Shown here one piece after another: positions 21,364 to 31,972 of a DNA stretch of 64,000 bases (position 1 is the first letter of the stretch; each line of letters starts with the position of its first letter). The position numbers were made by a program, and so were the translations under genes. Source of the stretch: Rachicladosporium sp. CCFEE 5018 (Eukaryota > Ascomycota > Dothideomycetes > Cladosporiales > Cladosporiaceae); contig KZ111140.1 in assembly GCA_002077045.2 (NCBI GenBank), forward strand, positions 1,868,106-1,932,105, in the 5' to 3' direction. The notes beneath the pieces were generated by a model, which was not told the origin of the DNA, ran no database searches, and was given only the letters and a program-made list of their open reading frames with translations.

Positions 21364-22769
21364 ATGCACTTCACTCACTTACTCGCTCTGCTGGCAGCTA
21401 GCGCCATCGCAGCGCCAACGCATCTCGTCGAGCGCCAATTTGATGGTCTTGGAGGCTTGGGCGGAGGCAGCACAGAGAACGACATCCAGAATGGTGTCTG
21501 CAAGCGTATCACCTTCATCATGGCACGAGGGTCGACAGAGCCCGGCAACATGGTAAGCAGCATACTTTCTACGGTCGTCTGCATCCCCTTCACCGATATT
21601 GATCGCCTCACAGGGCTCCACAGTCGGACCTTCAACCTGCTCCGGCCTCAAGCAGGCTTACCCCAACGACGTCGCGTGTCAGGGCGTCGGCGGCGCGTAC
21701 TCTGCCAGCATCGGCAATAATGCACTGCCTGGTGGTACAGACTCCGGCTCCATAGGCGCCAGCGTCGACACTTTCAATCTCGCTGCGAAGACATGCCCTG
21801 ATACCATCATGGTTGGAGGCGGCTACAGGTACATTGACATCTCCCTTGGACTCGGATCTTTCCGTCTCCAGCTAACACCTCTTCAGCCAAGGCGCCGCAG
21901 TAATGACCCGCTCCGTCGGCACACTCCCCGACAACGTGAAGTCCCGCATCGCAGGCGTAGTGCTCTACGGCGACACGCAGAACCAGCAGACCGGCGGCTC
22001 GATCCCAGATTACCCCAAAGCGCAGACCCTGGTCATCTGCGCGGCCAGCGACGGTGTCTGCGGCGGCGCGCTGCTGGTCACGGCTGGACATCTGAGTTAC
22101 GCCGGAAATGTACCGGATGCCGTCAAATTCCTGGGCCAGCAGGTCAGCCGGGCTGGGACCGGCGGATCAAGCAGTGGGGACGCTTCCAGCACGGGGAGCA
22201 GCACTGGTAGCAGCACTGGTAGCAGCACTGGTAGCAGCACTGGTAGTAGCACTGGCAGCACTGGGTCCAGCTCGTCCACTGGATCTGGCTCAAGCTCGAC
22301 TGGCTCCTTGTCTGGCCTCGGCGGACTATTCGGCGGCCTCGGCGGCTTATCGGGTAGTGGCGGCAGCTCCGGTCTCGGTGGTCTGGGTGGTCTCGGCTCC
22401 CTCGGCGGAAGCAGCGGTAGCTCAGGACTCAGCGGCCTCGGCTCATTCGGCGGCGGTAGCGGTAGTTCTGGTCTCGGCTCACTCGGCGGCAGTAGCGGTA
22501 GCTCCAGTCTCTCTGGTCTGGGTGGGCTTGGCTCGCTCGGTGGCAGTAGTGGGAGCTCTGGACTATCTGGCCTCGGTGGTCTCGGGTCGCTGGGTGGAAG
22601 CAGCGGCAGCTCTGGACTTAGTGGTCTGGGATCGCTAGGTGGTAGCCCTGGTAGCTCTGGATTGTCTGGACTGAGTGGTCTCGGATCGTTTGGAGGTGGC
22701 AGCAGTGGGCTGTCTGGACTTTCCGGGTTTGGGAAGAAGGAGAGAGCTAGATTCACACCCATGAAGTGA
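21364..22769 (+). CDS. secreted cutinase-family esterase with long Gly/Ser-rich C-terminal tail, copy A
   Basis: Secreted serine esterase of the cutinase fold, 428 residues, in three exons: 21364-21552, 21614-21828, 21887-22769. Both introns (61 and 58 bp) have GT and AG ends; the second has a GCTAAC branch. Residues 1-17 are a signal peptide, followed by a short propeptide to VERQ. The catalytic domain contains RGSTEPGNMG near the oxyanion region, the nucleophile Ser135 in GYSQGAA (formed across intron 2), Asp near 189 in SDGVCGG and His near 201 in TAGHLSY. A catalytic core alone would be about 210-220 residues; here about 200 more follow, made of GSST units and GLGGLGSLGGSSGSSGLS-like repeats. 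Copy A lost the copy-B stop codon and adds eight residues. Substrate (cutin, polyester or wall ester) is unknown. Confidence 0.88.
22190..22735 (+). repeat. coding tandem repeats in cutinase tail, copy A
   Basis: A 12-bp unit GGTAGCAGCACT is repeated in tandem from about 22192 (five GSST units in the protein). A longer imperfect repeat of roughly 40-80 bp then encodes Gly/Ser/Leu-rich motifs to about 22735. Copy B has three GSST units and fewer of the long repeats. Confidence 0.8.
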
Positions 22770-23043
22770 CCACCGGGAGTTCGAAAGTCCGGACGTGGGG
22801 CATGATGGAGTCAGTACGGAGCTATGTTCGAGGGTGCTGTCTGTCATTCGCTCAGACTTTGTATGATGATGAGCATGTATAGCAGAGTGCTGGTCACTTG
22901 GTACGTATCGCGGTAATCTCCAATGCAGTGTCTCTTTCGGAAGTATTCATGTATTCGTATATTAGGATGAGGAGATTCATCTATGTACACTTCAAATCGT
23001 ACATCCGTCCTACACCATTCGCTCAACCCTCCTCCTCATTCGC

Positions 23044-26000
23044 TTATTCAATCTCCTCTTCCACCACACTACTCGTCCCTCTCCCCATCATCTCCCTCGC
23101 CGGCCCCTGCTCAATTACCCTCCCCTTCCCAAGCACAACACACCAATCCGCATTCCTTACAGCCTCCAACCGATGCGCGATAGTAATCACAGTACTCTCC
23201 CTCATCTCCTCATGCAGCACCTGCTGGATTTGCTGCGCAGTGTCGAAGTCAATACTAGCCGTGGCCTCATCCAAGACGATCACCGCACTACGCCTCAGCA
23301 CTGCTCGCGCGAGACCGACGAGTTGGCGCTGGCCCTGAGAGAGATTAGAGCCGCCGCCATCGATAGGTGTCTCCAGTGACCAGCCTTGGCGGGCGCAGAC
23401 GCGCGAGAGGACTGCGAGGCAGGACTTGTCGGTGTGGGCTTCTAGGGGATCGAGGTTCTGGCGCATTGTGCCGGGGAAGAGGACTGGGTCTTGAGCGAGG
23501 AAAGTGATGCGCGTGCGGAGTAATTGCTTATCGACCATTGCGAGATCGATGTTGTCGATGCTGATGCTTCCATCAGAAGGTAGGATGGTGGCGAGTAAGG
23601 CGAGCGCCAGCGTGCTTTTGCCGGAGCCGGTGCGGCCGATAATTGCGCACTTCGAGCCGCCCGGGATGGTGAAGGAGATGTTCGATAATGCTTGGTCGAG
23701 ATGTGGAGCGTAGCGAATCGTAACCTTTTCGAAAACTATGTCGCCTGTGAAGGAAGGCCACCAGGCTGGAGGACTGACTGTGCCAGCCGGTTCTTGAGCG
23801 AGGTGGAGAAGCTCTACCACGCGCTCGACGGAGACAAACTCCATCTGAAGCTGACCGTACTGACGACAAAGACTGTGGGTGCTAACGACAAACTTCTGAG
23901 CTGAGTTGAGGACGAAAGCGGTCAACCCAGGCGAGACGCCCGTCAGTAACGCGAGAAGCGTCAGTGTGTACTTTGAAAGTGCAGAGAGTGCATCGTAACG
24001 GTACATCAGCCATGACTGCAGCGACCAGTAGAAGTGATCCATCTTCTGAAAGGTGTCTACCACGCGGATAACGCGGTTTTGGAAGCGCTCCTGGGCGTCG
24101 AAGGCTCGCACTGTGATCAGACCATTCAGTAGCTCGCCGAAATTCGACATGAGAGGTGTGAGTGACACCATCTCCAAGCGACGCAACGACTGCGACGTAG
24201 GCAGGAACCGTCGGAAGATGAGGACGAACACTATCGTCACTGCAACCGAGAACACGAGGAAACTTGGCGTGGTTGCAGCAATGACCACCACTGCAGTCAC
24301 CCACGAGATGGCTTGCCAGCTCACGTTCTGGAACTGCTGGCTGATGTTGCCATCGATGACACCAATGTCGCTGGTCATACGATTCATCAAGCGACCGATC
24401 GGCGTGACGTCGTAGAATCGGAAAGTAGCATGGCTGACACTGACCATGATGTCTTTGAACATGCGCTTGCCTGCCGTATAGACGATGAGCACCATTATGC
24501 AATTCGAAAAGGACCACAGTAATGTTCGCGAGAGTCCTATTAGCCCAAATGTGAGGATCCACGGTCGGACGTTTACTTCGGGGTCTGGGAAGCTGTCGAA
24601 TAGTTGAAACGTCCTCACAGATGTACCCGCTTGCATGAAAAGTGCCTCTAGAATGGATGACTTGGTGTCGTACCGTTCGCCCCAAGACTTCAGAAGCCAT
24701 GCGCTCCAGACAGAGAGTGATCTGTACACGACCAGGACGACGACTAGTAGTAGCCACAGTCGCAGATTGCCAGCTTTAATATACGACCAGTACACTGAAG
24801 CTCGGACGCCACCCTTGGCACGGTACTCTTCTTCGATGAACTTGTCAGGTACAACGGCCGCTCTGCGCGTGGTGGTGTCCTCCTTCTTGACCTCATCGTT
24901 CGAGATGGCTGAAAGCTCGCGCTGCAGTACCTCGGCTGAAGGTTCTTCAGTATCGAGCACGACTGCTTTCCCAGCTGTGATCTCTATGAGCTGGACGGCG
25001 TGATCTGCAACCAGATCGAGTCGATGAGTGACAAGCACGACAGTCCGGCCGCGCATAAGAGGTCCGGTGAATAGATCACGAACTATAGTCTCTGCAGTCT
25101 GCTGATCGAGGGCAGATAATGGATCGTCTAGCAAGAGTATGCCTGCGCTGCTGTAGACTGCTCTGGCGAGGGCGACACGAGCACGCTGGCCGCCGGAAAG
25201 GCCGATGCCATTCTCGCCAATGAACGACTGGTCGCCAGCTTTGAACTCCTTGAGATCCGGGATCAATGCGCAAGCTTCTACAACGGCATCGTACCGGGTC
25301 TTATCGTATGGCGCGGAGAATAGTACATTGTCTCTGATGCTCATACTTTGCAGCCATGGCGTCTGTGAGCAGTAGCCAAAGGGTACTCTTGGACGTAACG
25401 ATCGCCCTTCCAGTGTGTCGAGTTCACCAAGCAGCGCTTGCAAAAGGGCTGACTTGCCAGATGCCACTTCGCCACAAACCACTGTAAGACCCTCGGCGAA
25501 TGTCAAAGACAAGTCTTGTAGCACCGGTGTCTTCCGCCCCGGCCACGCGAAAGAAGCATGCTCCACTGCGAGGTCGTCGCCAGCCATAGCACCTGTGGGA
25601 TTATCGTCACGATCTGGCTCAGCCATGAAGTCCTCGATACGACCAACGGCCACCCAGGCATTCAGCAAGACTGTGATGAGCCCTGGTAAGTCACGGAGAC
25701 TCATCGTGAGCATGTTGAAGAGGTATAGTGCAGGGAACGCAATGTCGACAGTGAGGGGTTGCTTGCCAATGACAGTGTATGCGTAGAAACCAATCGGTGG
25801 AGCTAGGTCAAGTGCCAGTGAGTTGACGAAGCCGATCAACAGACCCCAAAGCGAAGTGATTACCCGCCAGTTCAGCTCTCGTTGCCGAGCAGTCATGATC
25901 TTATCCAGCCAGGCGTCTTGCCAGCCGTACCATCGCAAATGTCTAATGGCCTCAATGAATTGCGAAACAATTTGTAGCTTGCCATCAGTGGCCTTACGCC

Positions 26001-27537
26001 GACTTGTCTCGAACTTGACAAGTACGCGCACGAGCACAGCGTTGATGATCTGAGCCGTCAGCATAACTGCCACGGCCAATAGAGACGACCAGCCAAGGAA
26101 GTTGACCACCAAAGTCAAGGAAAATATCACGCTAAGCGGTTTTGTGATGAGACTCTGAAACTCCCAAAAGCGCTGTGCCACTTCGTAAACATCATTTCGC
26201 ATGAGGTTGAGGATCTTCCCCATCGAGGCTGCGTCCTTGACCTCTTCTTGCTTTGGCTTGCCCTTGAGTCTGCCCAAGCATGACGCGAATGACCAAGGCG
26301 AGCTCTTCGCTTCTTCCGTACTGGTATCCGGACTGTGGCCATTCGAGGCGCTGCCGTTGGCTTCAGACTTCGTGTCGGGATTTACAAAGCCAATCTTCCG
26401 TGCCAAAGTCTTCTCGTACAGCATCGTGATCATCTCACCGCGAGATCTTTCATAGCATCGTCTCCCAAACCATAGGCTGAAAACTCCAGACTGCGTCTTG
26501 AGCAGCTGGACTGCGAAGGTTATGGTAGCATATGTCAGAGCGGCGCGATGGGAAGCAGAGTCGTGCTGCATTGCGTTGAGCAGTCTCTGGAGTAGGACTG
26601 GTTCACCGAAGCCCGCAATGGTTTCGAAGATACCAAGAAACGTGATAACCACAAGGTCGATCCCATTTGCCTGGAGGAGGCGCTGCATGACCGTCCCTTT
26701 CAGCCGACGGAAACGATCATGCAGCCTTCGATGCTGGAACTCGAAGCCAAGTTGCCAGACATCTGAGTCTTCGAGCTGCGTCTTGCTGCCCATGTCAATC
26801 AAGGGCGTCATCCACGACACACTCATGAATTGCCACAGGGTCATGTCGTCCTCGGGGCTCCGCAACGACGATGTTGCCTTGCTGAAGGGCTTGCTGATGG
26901 TGTGAGAAGGTAGAGACGGGTCACGTAGAGGCATGGACAACAGTATGATGACAGCGATTGCACTTAGTGCCAACAGAGTGCTGTCAAGACCTTGTCTCGT
27001 CCGAGAGTCTGGCGCATCGCTCGCCAGCACGATACTTTGGCATACGATGTAGATGCACTGGAGGAACAGCAAAGAGAATGGCGTCGTCCGAGGTCGCCGT
27101 ACTGCCAACATCGCGAGTGTCACTGCCCATGGTACAAGTTGGACCAGATGGCCAAAGTCTGGCCAGCCAAGTATTGTCGCCGCGAGTTGCAGCACGCCGC
27201 CGACCGATGCCACAACATCCAGTGATAAGGCGTAAAGACTAGGGCGACTAATCGCTTCCAGCACCAGGTCGTCAAGATCTGGGTGGGGACGTTCTGGCAC
27301 GAAAGGTTGCGTCCATGCTGGCCGCCAGGAAATGCAGGATCCCAATGCCCAAACTATCGTCACCAGTGTCGCCACAACAGCAGGTACTACTACGACGACG
27401 GGCAGAAAGCATGGCGTAAAGGCAGCCAATCGTCCGTCCCACGGGTCAGCCCAGCAAATGTTTGGTAGGATATCGGATGTCCTGTTCAAGAGCAGTGTGG
27501 CGGTCTCATGGGGGCCAGCCAGCACGATCTGAGCCAT
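23044..27537 (-). CDS. ABCC-type (MRP-like) ABC transporter, copy A
   Basis: Full-length ABC exporter of 1497 residues without introns. Order: N-terminal TMD0 of about five helices (about 45-210), TMD1 (about 280-600), NBD1, TMD2 (about 900-1190) and NBD2. NBD1 has Walker A GEVASGKSALL near 693, signature LSGGQRARVAL near 782 and Walker B ILLLDDPLSALD with Asp in place of the catalytic Glu, as is typical of ABCC half-sites. NBD2 has Walker A GRTGSGKSTL near 1309, signature LSQGQRQLVGL near 1402 and Walker B VIVLDEATASID with the Glu kept. Family members export conjugates or drugs at the vacuole or plasma membrane; substrate here is unknown. The ATG at 27537 is used; the frame extends four codons upstream only to GTG. 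Much of the gene is far more diverged from copy B than its neighbours. Confidence 0.92.
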   Translation of the reverse strand: MAQIVLAGPHETATLLLNRTSDILPNICWADPWDGRLAAFTPCFLPVVVVVPAVVATLVTIVWALGSCISWRPAWTQPFVPERPHPDLDDLVLEAISRPSLYALSLDVVASVGGVLQLAATILGWPDFGHLVQLVPWAVTLAMLAVRRPRTTPFSLLFLQCIYIVCQSIVLASDAPDSRTRQGLDSTLLALSAIAVIILLSMPLRDPSLPSHTISKPFSKATSSLRSPEDDMTLWQFMSVSWMTPLIDMGSKTQLEDSDVWQLGFEFQHRRLHDRFRRLKGTVMQRLLQANGIDLVVITFLGIFETIAGFGEPVLLQRLLNAMQHDSASHRAALTYATITFAVQLLKTQSGVFSLWFGRRCYERSRGEMITMLYEKTLARKIGFVNPDTKSEANGSASNGHSPDTSTEEAKSSPWSFASCLGRLKGKPKQEEVKDAASMGKILNLMRNDVYEVAQRFWEFQSLITKPLSVIFSLTLVVNFLGWSSLLAVAVMLTAQIINAVLVRVLVKFETSRRKATDGKLQIVSQFIEAIRHLRWYGWQDAWLDKIMTARQRELNWRVITSLWGLLIGFVNSLALDLAPPIGFYAYTVIGKQPLTVDIAFPALYLFNMLTMSLRDLPGLITVLLNAWVAVGRIEDFMAEPDRDDNPTGAMAGDDLAVEHASFAWPGRKTPVLQDLSLTFAEGLTVVCGEVASGKSALLQALLGELDTLEGRSLRPRVPFGYCSQTPWLQSMSIRDNVLFSAPYDKTRYDAVVEACALIPDLKEFKAGDQSFIGENGIGLSGGQRARVALARAVYSSAGILLLDDPLSALDQQTAETIVRDLFTGPLMRGRTVVLVTHRLDLVADHAVQLIEITAGKAVVLDTEEPSAEVLQRELSAISNDEVKKEDTTTRRAAVVPDKFIEEEYRAKGGVRASVYWSYIKAGNLRLWLLLVVVLVVYRSLSVWSAWLLKSWGERYDTKSSILEALFMQAGTSVRTFQLFDSFPDPEVNVRPWILTFGLIGLSRTLLWSFSNCIMVLIVYTAGKRMFKDIMVSVSHATFRFYDVTPIGRLMNRMTSDIGVIDGNISQQFQNVSWQAISWVTAVVVIAATTPSFLVFSVAVTIVFVLIFRRFLPTSQSLRRLEMVSLTPLMSNFGELLNGLITVRAFDAQERFQNRVIRVVDTFQKMDHFYWSLQSWLMYRYDALSALSKYTLTLLALLTGVSPGLTAFVLNSAQKFVVSTHSLCRQYGQLQMEFVSVERVVELLHLAQEPAGTVSPPAWWPSFTGDIVFEKVTIRYAPHLDQALSNISFTIPGGSKCAIIGRTGSGKSTLALALLATILPSDGSISIDNIDLAMVDKQLLRTRITFLAQDPVLFPGTMRQNLDPLEAHTDKSCLAVLSRVCARQGWSLETPIDGGGSNLSQGQRQLVGLARAVLRRSAVIVLDEATASIDFDTAQQIQQVLHEEMRESTVITIAHRLEAVRNADWCVVLGKGRVIEQGPAREMMGRGTSSVVEEEIE

Positions 27538-27977
27538 CGGAAATGGCACTCAGCACCGTAGTTATCTGTCGATAGGGTCTGCACTCCATATCAGCATTGC
27601 CGCTCGCTTTGACAGCCAAAGTGTGACTCCGCGGGCTGCTGCCTTGCCTTGTTTGCGCACGATTGAGGCAAGGGAACTCAGAAAGTCAATTGTCCGGTCA
27701 AAGTTCGGCAATCGGTCGCGACTTCTGTCAGTCAAACCGCTCCTGCCGTTGTTTACATCTAACCAAATAGGGAAAACTCTCAAACTCCAAGGTCACCTCT
27801 GCCCGCAACGGCATCTACATCACCGCCGCATTCCTCGCTTACGACCTCGTCGTCGATACCGCATCGGGTACTCGTCGACCACACTTGGACCTGACAAGAT
27901 AGCGATGGGTTTACGCCGGCATTGAAGCGCTCGAAGTCGTCCACGTCCCTGTGTCGACCACGCCTTCCCCCGTGGTC
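27538..27977. other. divergent promoter between ABCC transporter and IQGAP
   Basis: About 440 bp between two divergent starts. A frame reading NGIYITAAFLAYDLVVDTA lies at about 27803-27860, but it has no supported start or splice link and is taken as 5' leader. Nothing else was recognised. Confidence 0.4.
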
Positions 27978-29636
27978 ATGGCCCACTCCCAAAATGGGCA
28001 GCAATACCTGCGCTCACCCAAGTCGCCTCCGAGTAGCCGATTTCGAGACCACAGCCCGACAAAGTCCTCACCACTGCGACACGCCCTGTCGACGAGATCT
28101 ACCAACAGCGACACCGAAAACACCGTACCCAGCCGGCAAGACACATTGAGCAGCCACACGTCAAGCACGTACAGTCAACCAAGTGCTGGCGGACTGGGCG
28201 GCTATGACCCGAATGCTGATCCTTATGTGACGCGTCTGCCTGCAAAGCGCGATCGTAGCGAGAGTCCTGTTAAGAAGAACTCGGCGTTTGCGCAATGGGA
28301 GGCGCGTGAGCAGACGGAGCAGGCGCAAGCGGAGGAGTTGACGCCCAGGCCAGCTCATAAGGCGAGCCGGACTGTAGAGTCTGTCTCGCCAAAGAAGTTG
28401 CGTGATGATGACTGGCGGTCGTCAACCGGGCGCAATGAGAGTCGGTCTGTGCTGTCGCCAGTCGCTCCTAACACCCTTCCGGAGCCTCCCCGCCACTCGC
28501 GAAGCCATTCCACTATCGAGTCGCGCAACTATGCGGCGGACACGATGTCACCCCCAGCTCCGCCGCCGAAAGCACCGACATTCGCGCACAGCCGGAATTA
28601 TAGTGTGGACGGCACGGCGACCTCACCCTACCCAACGCCGTTGACCAGTCCGCCGAACACCGCGAATCGCAACAGCATGGCGACGCTTTCCAGGAGCGAC
28701 TCGATGCGCGGAAGTACTCGAAGTCGGAACGGCGGACACGCGCGATTCGGCTCGGTGGACCAGTCCCCTCAGTTGGCGGATGAGGATCTCGCGAAGCTGA
28801 ACAAAAGCTCGACACCTCAACTACGGCACCTGTCAAAGATAGCATCGAGTGGCGCCGAGGAGCTGGCGGTGCATTCGCCTGAAGAGCAAGTCGTGGGATT
28901 GGCCGGTCGTCGGAAGCTGCAGCGATCTGGCTCGGTGCGGGCGACACAAGCAGCGACGACCTCAAATTTTGGCTCGCAGTGGCAAAGCACTCGATGGATG
29001 GACACACAGCGCAAGCACATCCAGGCGTACGAGTACCTATGTCACATTGGAGAAGCTCGAGCTTGGATCGAGGACGTTATGGAACCGGACAAGCTGCCTC
29101 CTATTGTACAACTTGAAGAAGCGCTTCGTGATGGTGTTACTCTGGCAGAGGTAGTGAATCGACTGGTACCTAGCATGTCATCCGAACAACAGCGAATGAT
29201 AGGGAGCCTTCGCATCTTTCGCTCAACACGGCTGCAATTCCGGCACAGTGACAACATCGCAATGTTCTTCCGCTTTGTCGCATCGATAGACCTTCCCGAG
29301 CTCTTTCGCTTCGAGCTTGTAGATCTATACGAGAAGAAGAACATACCAAAAGTCATCTACTGCATACACGCACTGTCCTGGCTACTTTACCGGAGAGGCA
29401 TTACATCATTCACGATATCGCATCTGGTCGGTCAGCTGGAGTTCACGGGCGAGGAGCTCGAAGCCACGCAGAAAGGCATCGACAAGAGCGGCGTGAAGAT
29501 GCCCGACTTCGGTGGCATGCGGAAAGAACTCGATATACCTGAACCGCCACCTCCGCCAGACCCGTCACCCGAAGAGCAGATCCTGGTCCATGAGCATGTG
29601 ATAGAAGACCTGCAGGGCCAGATGAAGGGCGCACTT
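27978..29636 (+). CDS. IQG1: IQGAP-family protein, copy A, cut by assembly gap
   Basis: N-terminal 553 codons of the IQGAP gene that is complete in copy B (57415-63024). The ATG at 27978 matches the copy-B start; the frame extends nine codons further upstream only from a GTG. It contains the Ser/Pro-rich disordered head (about 1-335) and the calponin-homology domain (about 345-475), and ends at KGAL just before the IQ repeats because the contig stops at the N gap. Truncation is an assembly effect, not a gene lesion. The sequence after the gap is unrelated to this gene. The function is described under copy B. Confidence 0.92.
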
Positions 29637-29736
29637 NNNNNNNNNNNNNNNNNNNNNNNNNNNNNNNNNNNNNNNNNNNNNNNNNNNNNNNNNNNNNNNN
29701 NNNNNNNNNNNNNNNNNNNNNNNNNNNNNNNNNNNN
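29637..29736. other. 100-N scaffold gap at the junction of copies A and B
   Basis: Exactly 100 Ns, the usual placeholder for a gap of unknown size. It cuts the IQGAP gene of copy A, and copy B begins immediately after it at a base equivalent to 1556. Protein calls crossing it are meaningless. Confidence 0.99.
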
Positions 29737-31361
29737 GAAAGCTGCGGAGCCAGTTTCGACAGCGCACGCTTGTGTGCCTTGTACGAGTGTGGGCGGAGCA
29801 CAACTCTTCCTCTCAGGACCACCGAGATCAGACCACTTGCACCAGCGACCTTCGTCAAATTCTGCGGAACGGAACCTTGGGCAGGATCATGTGCAGGGTG
29901 AGTATAGTGCCAAGCAGTGTTAACTTCGCTGTCTGCTATGCAACGTGGAGTTGAAAACAAAGGTCTTCGTTTGTGTTGACGAAGTGAGGTGAGATGAAGG
30001 ATGCTGCGGGCGGAACGGCACACTCAAAATCCTGCCAAGGTCTCCACTCCAGCAATCAAATGCAGACCTCACCTCTTATCGACATCGCTGTTCCGGCCAT
30101 CTGCGGGCAATGCAGACGATTTCTACACGACGTCAACCTCTCCTCAAGAGCGTGTTCAGCCATCAAGCGGTCGAGTGCTCGCACAGCTGTTCTGATTGAT
30201 CTCCCCATCGTCGAACACGAGTCCTCGATCGCCAAAGCCTGGCACATTTACCGCAATGCGAATAGCAAGTCGCTCGCAGCATCCACGGTTCTCAGGCTGT
30301 CAATTCAATGGCAGTCGCTCCGGTAGTGTCAGCTGCTGCGTCTTGGCGGCACGGTCATGGGTTCGGAGAGAATAATAGGAGTTGGAGCGTGCCAGAGCGG
30401 CGAGACAACGGGTCAATGGCAAAATTGGCAGGTTCGCGCGCCGGATGGGCATTACTTGCGCCTTCATCCGCGATGTCGTCTTGAGGCTGCAGGGGAGGGT
30501 GTCGCGCACGAGACGTATGGCACGTATACCACTCTACTCGTCTCAATGTCGTTGAATGCACAATGTTCCTTGCCCCCTGTCCTTGCAAAGCCACGAATTT
30601 CCTCTTTCCTGCCCATAGGCATTGACGTAGCTAAGAAGACAAGCCGATTCATGTCCATGTCGGCTCCGCAATGTGGTCGCACCAAGGCGTGTATGCCGAT
30701 GCGACGCCTATGTGGTCACATGCTAGGCCGGGTCGCACGAGCCCACTAGCTGCGCCAATTGCATCGACAACAAGCGATCAACAACATGTCGGGGGGTCGC
30801 TCGAACGCGTAGCGTTGCAGGACCAATAGTAGTGAGGACACACCACCGAACCTACAGTTTCGTTTTTCATACATTATACGTAGAAGTTGGCACCTTTGTC
30901 ACCACCTCTAGTCCCCGCTGCCAGATGAGGAAGAGGAGGAATGGGACTGGGGGTGCTAATGGTCTAATGGTATCATAAGCTAACGTGTGCCCGAAGGATC
31001 CTCCCGAACCAACGAACATGGGCCCAAGGCCATCTTTTTCGACCGAGTTCGTACCTCACATTTTGCTCATAAACAATATGCGTACGATCAGATAGATACC
31101 ATCAAACGGGCACCAATGAAACACCTGCAAGTATGAGAAATTTATGTTCCATTTGTGGCGAATTACTCTTGTTTTGTGACCAGCGTAGAAGTCGGGCAAG
31201 TACGTCGACGATCGAAACGCGTTATCTACATAGTCCATTCGACGCTGAAACGCGACCTTGTTCGCCCTCAAATGTGCTTTTAATCTCACGCACACCGAAA
31301 CACAAAGAGCGATTGCACGCGCCGAGAACCACTACACAAGTACAATCGATCGAACGCGAGA
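29737..31361. other. 5' part of copy B without a supported gene
   Basis: Counterpart of 1556-3182. The two open frames seen in copy A are kept in length (29994-30326 and 30357-30749), but changes between copies are mostly non-synonymous. Nothing else was recognised. Confidence 0.45.
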
Positions 31362-31972
31362 ATGTGCAACTTCCCTGTCCTTGTGTGGCGCCACTGCTGG
31401 TTCTACTACGGTTGCCAGAACTTTGAGGTGTTCTTCCGCTGCCCTTGCGAATCGGGCATTACCCCGTGCCCCAACATAATCACGTCGGAGCCGGTGAGAC
31501 TCGATGATATGGAAGACGGTATCTGGTCAGAGTGCGCAGTGTATGGACTGACTTTTCCTCAAATCTTGACGGGTTTCGACTGACAATACACAGAAAGGGA
31601 CTAAAGGTGCCAGAAGCACTACCAGAACGCCCACCTACGCCCATAGGACAGCGATGGGTGCTAGAGGACACTGTGGACAATTGGAGCATCAACGAGGTGA
31701 CGGGATTCGCCTACGGCGGGCTGGGGGGAGCTATGAGGACATATGGTGCAGTAACGAGGATCCACCCTGCTGAGGAGGCCAGAGAGGCTATCAAAGAAGC
31801 GGTCGAGGCACTTGTGGCGGACGGAGCAATAGTTCTGGATGTAGAGGCTACAGCTATGGAGTGCGAAACGGCAGACATGGCAGTCGAGGACACTGCTGAT
31901 GACGGAGGAGTCGCTGCGATCAACGAAGAGTACGAGAAGATGATGGCGGAGATCAAAGATATGGGGCTGTGA
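31362..31972 (+). CDS. small cysteine-containing hypothetical protein, copy B
   Basis: Two-exon gene for a 185-residue protein of unknown function. Exon 1 is 31362-31540 and exon 2 is 31594-31972; the 53-bp intron starts GTATGG and ends CTGAC-N6-ACACAG, a textbook fungal signal, and joins SECAV to KGLKVPE in frame. The N-terminal 60 residues have spaced cysteines (MC, HCW, YGC, RCPC, PCP, SEC), which could bind a metal and recall small fungal proteins with a Cys/His-rich head. The C-terminal half is acidic and rich in Ala, Glu and Met, possibly helical. No signal peptide or membrane span is seen. Copy A has a 1-base frameshift in exon 1, so the gene may be dispensable or the start may differ. 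Confidence 0.55.

Larger units (their letters stand above)
1556..29636 (+). repeat. 28-kb block, copy A (allelic or homeologous)
   Basis: This segment is repeated in direct orientation at 29737-59073. Base 1556 aligns with 29737 and base 29636 with 59073, and gene order and strands are the same throughout. Lengths are 28,081 bp here and 29,337 bp in copy B. Most of the difference comes from the false duplication plus gap in copy B (457 bp) and a deletion of about 1 kb in copy A near 15650. By eye the decarboxylase differs by about 1-2 %, the M28 gene by about 2-3 %, and much of the ABCC gene by about 10 % or more. The copy ends exactly at a 100-N gap. Confidence 0.97.

Noticed and set aside
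22097..22762. Pro/Leu-rich minus-strand frame of 221 codons opposite the cutinase tail.
   Set aside because: Antisense of the Gly/Ser repeats; no start context or homology expected.
27623..27925. 100-codon frame in the ABCC-IQGAP intergenic region.
   Set aside because: Frame is altered by indels in copy B; likely 5' leader sequence.
29432..30023. Open frames that cross the N gap at 29637-29736.
   Set aside because: They join unrelated sequence through undefined residues and are assembly artefacts.
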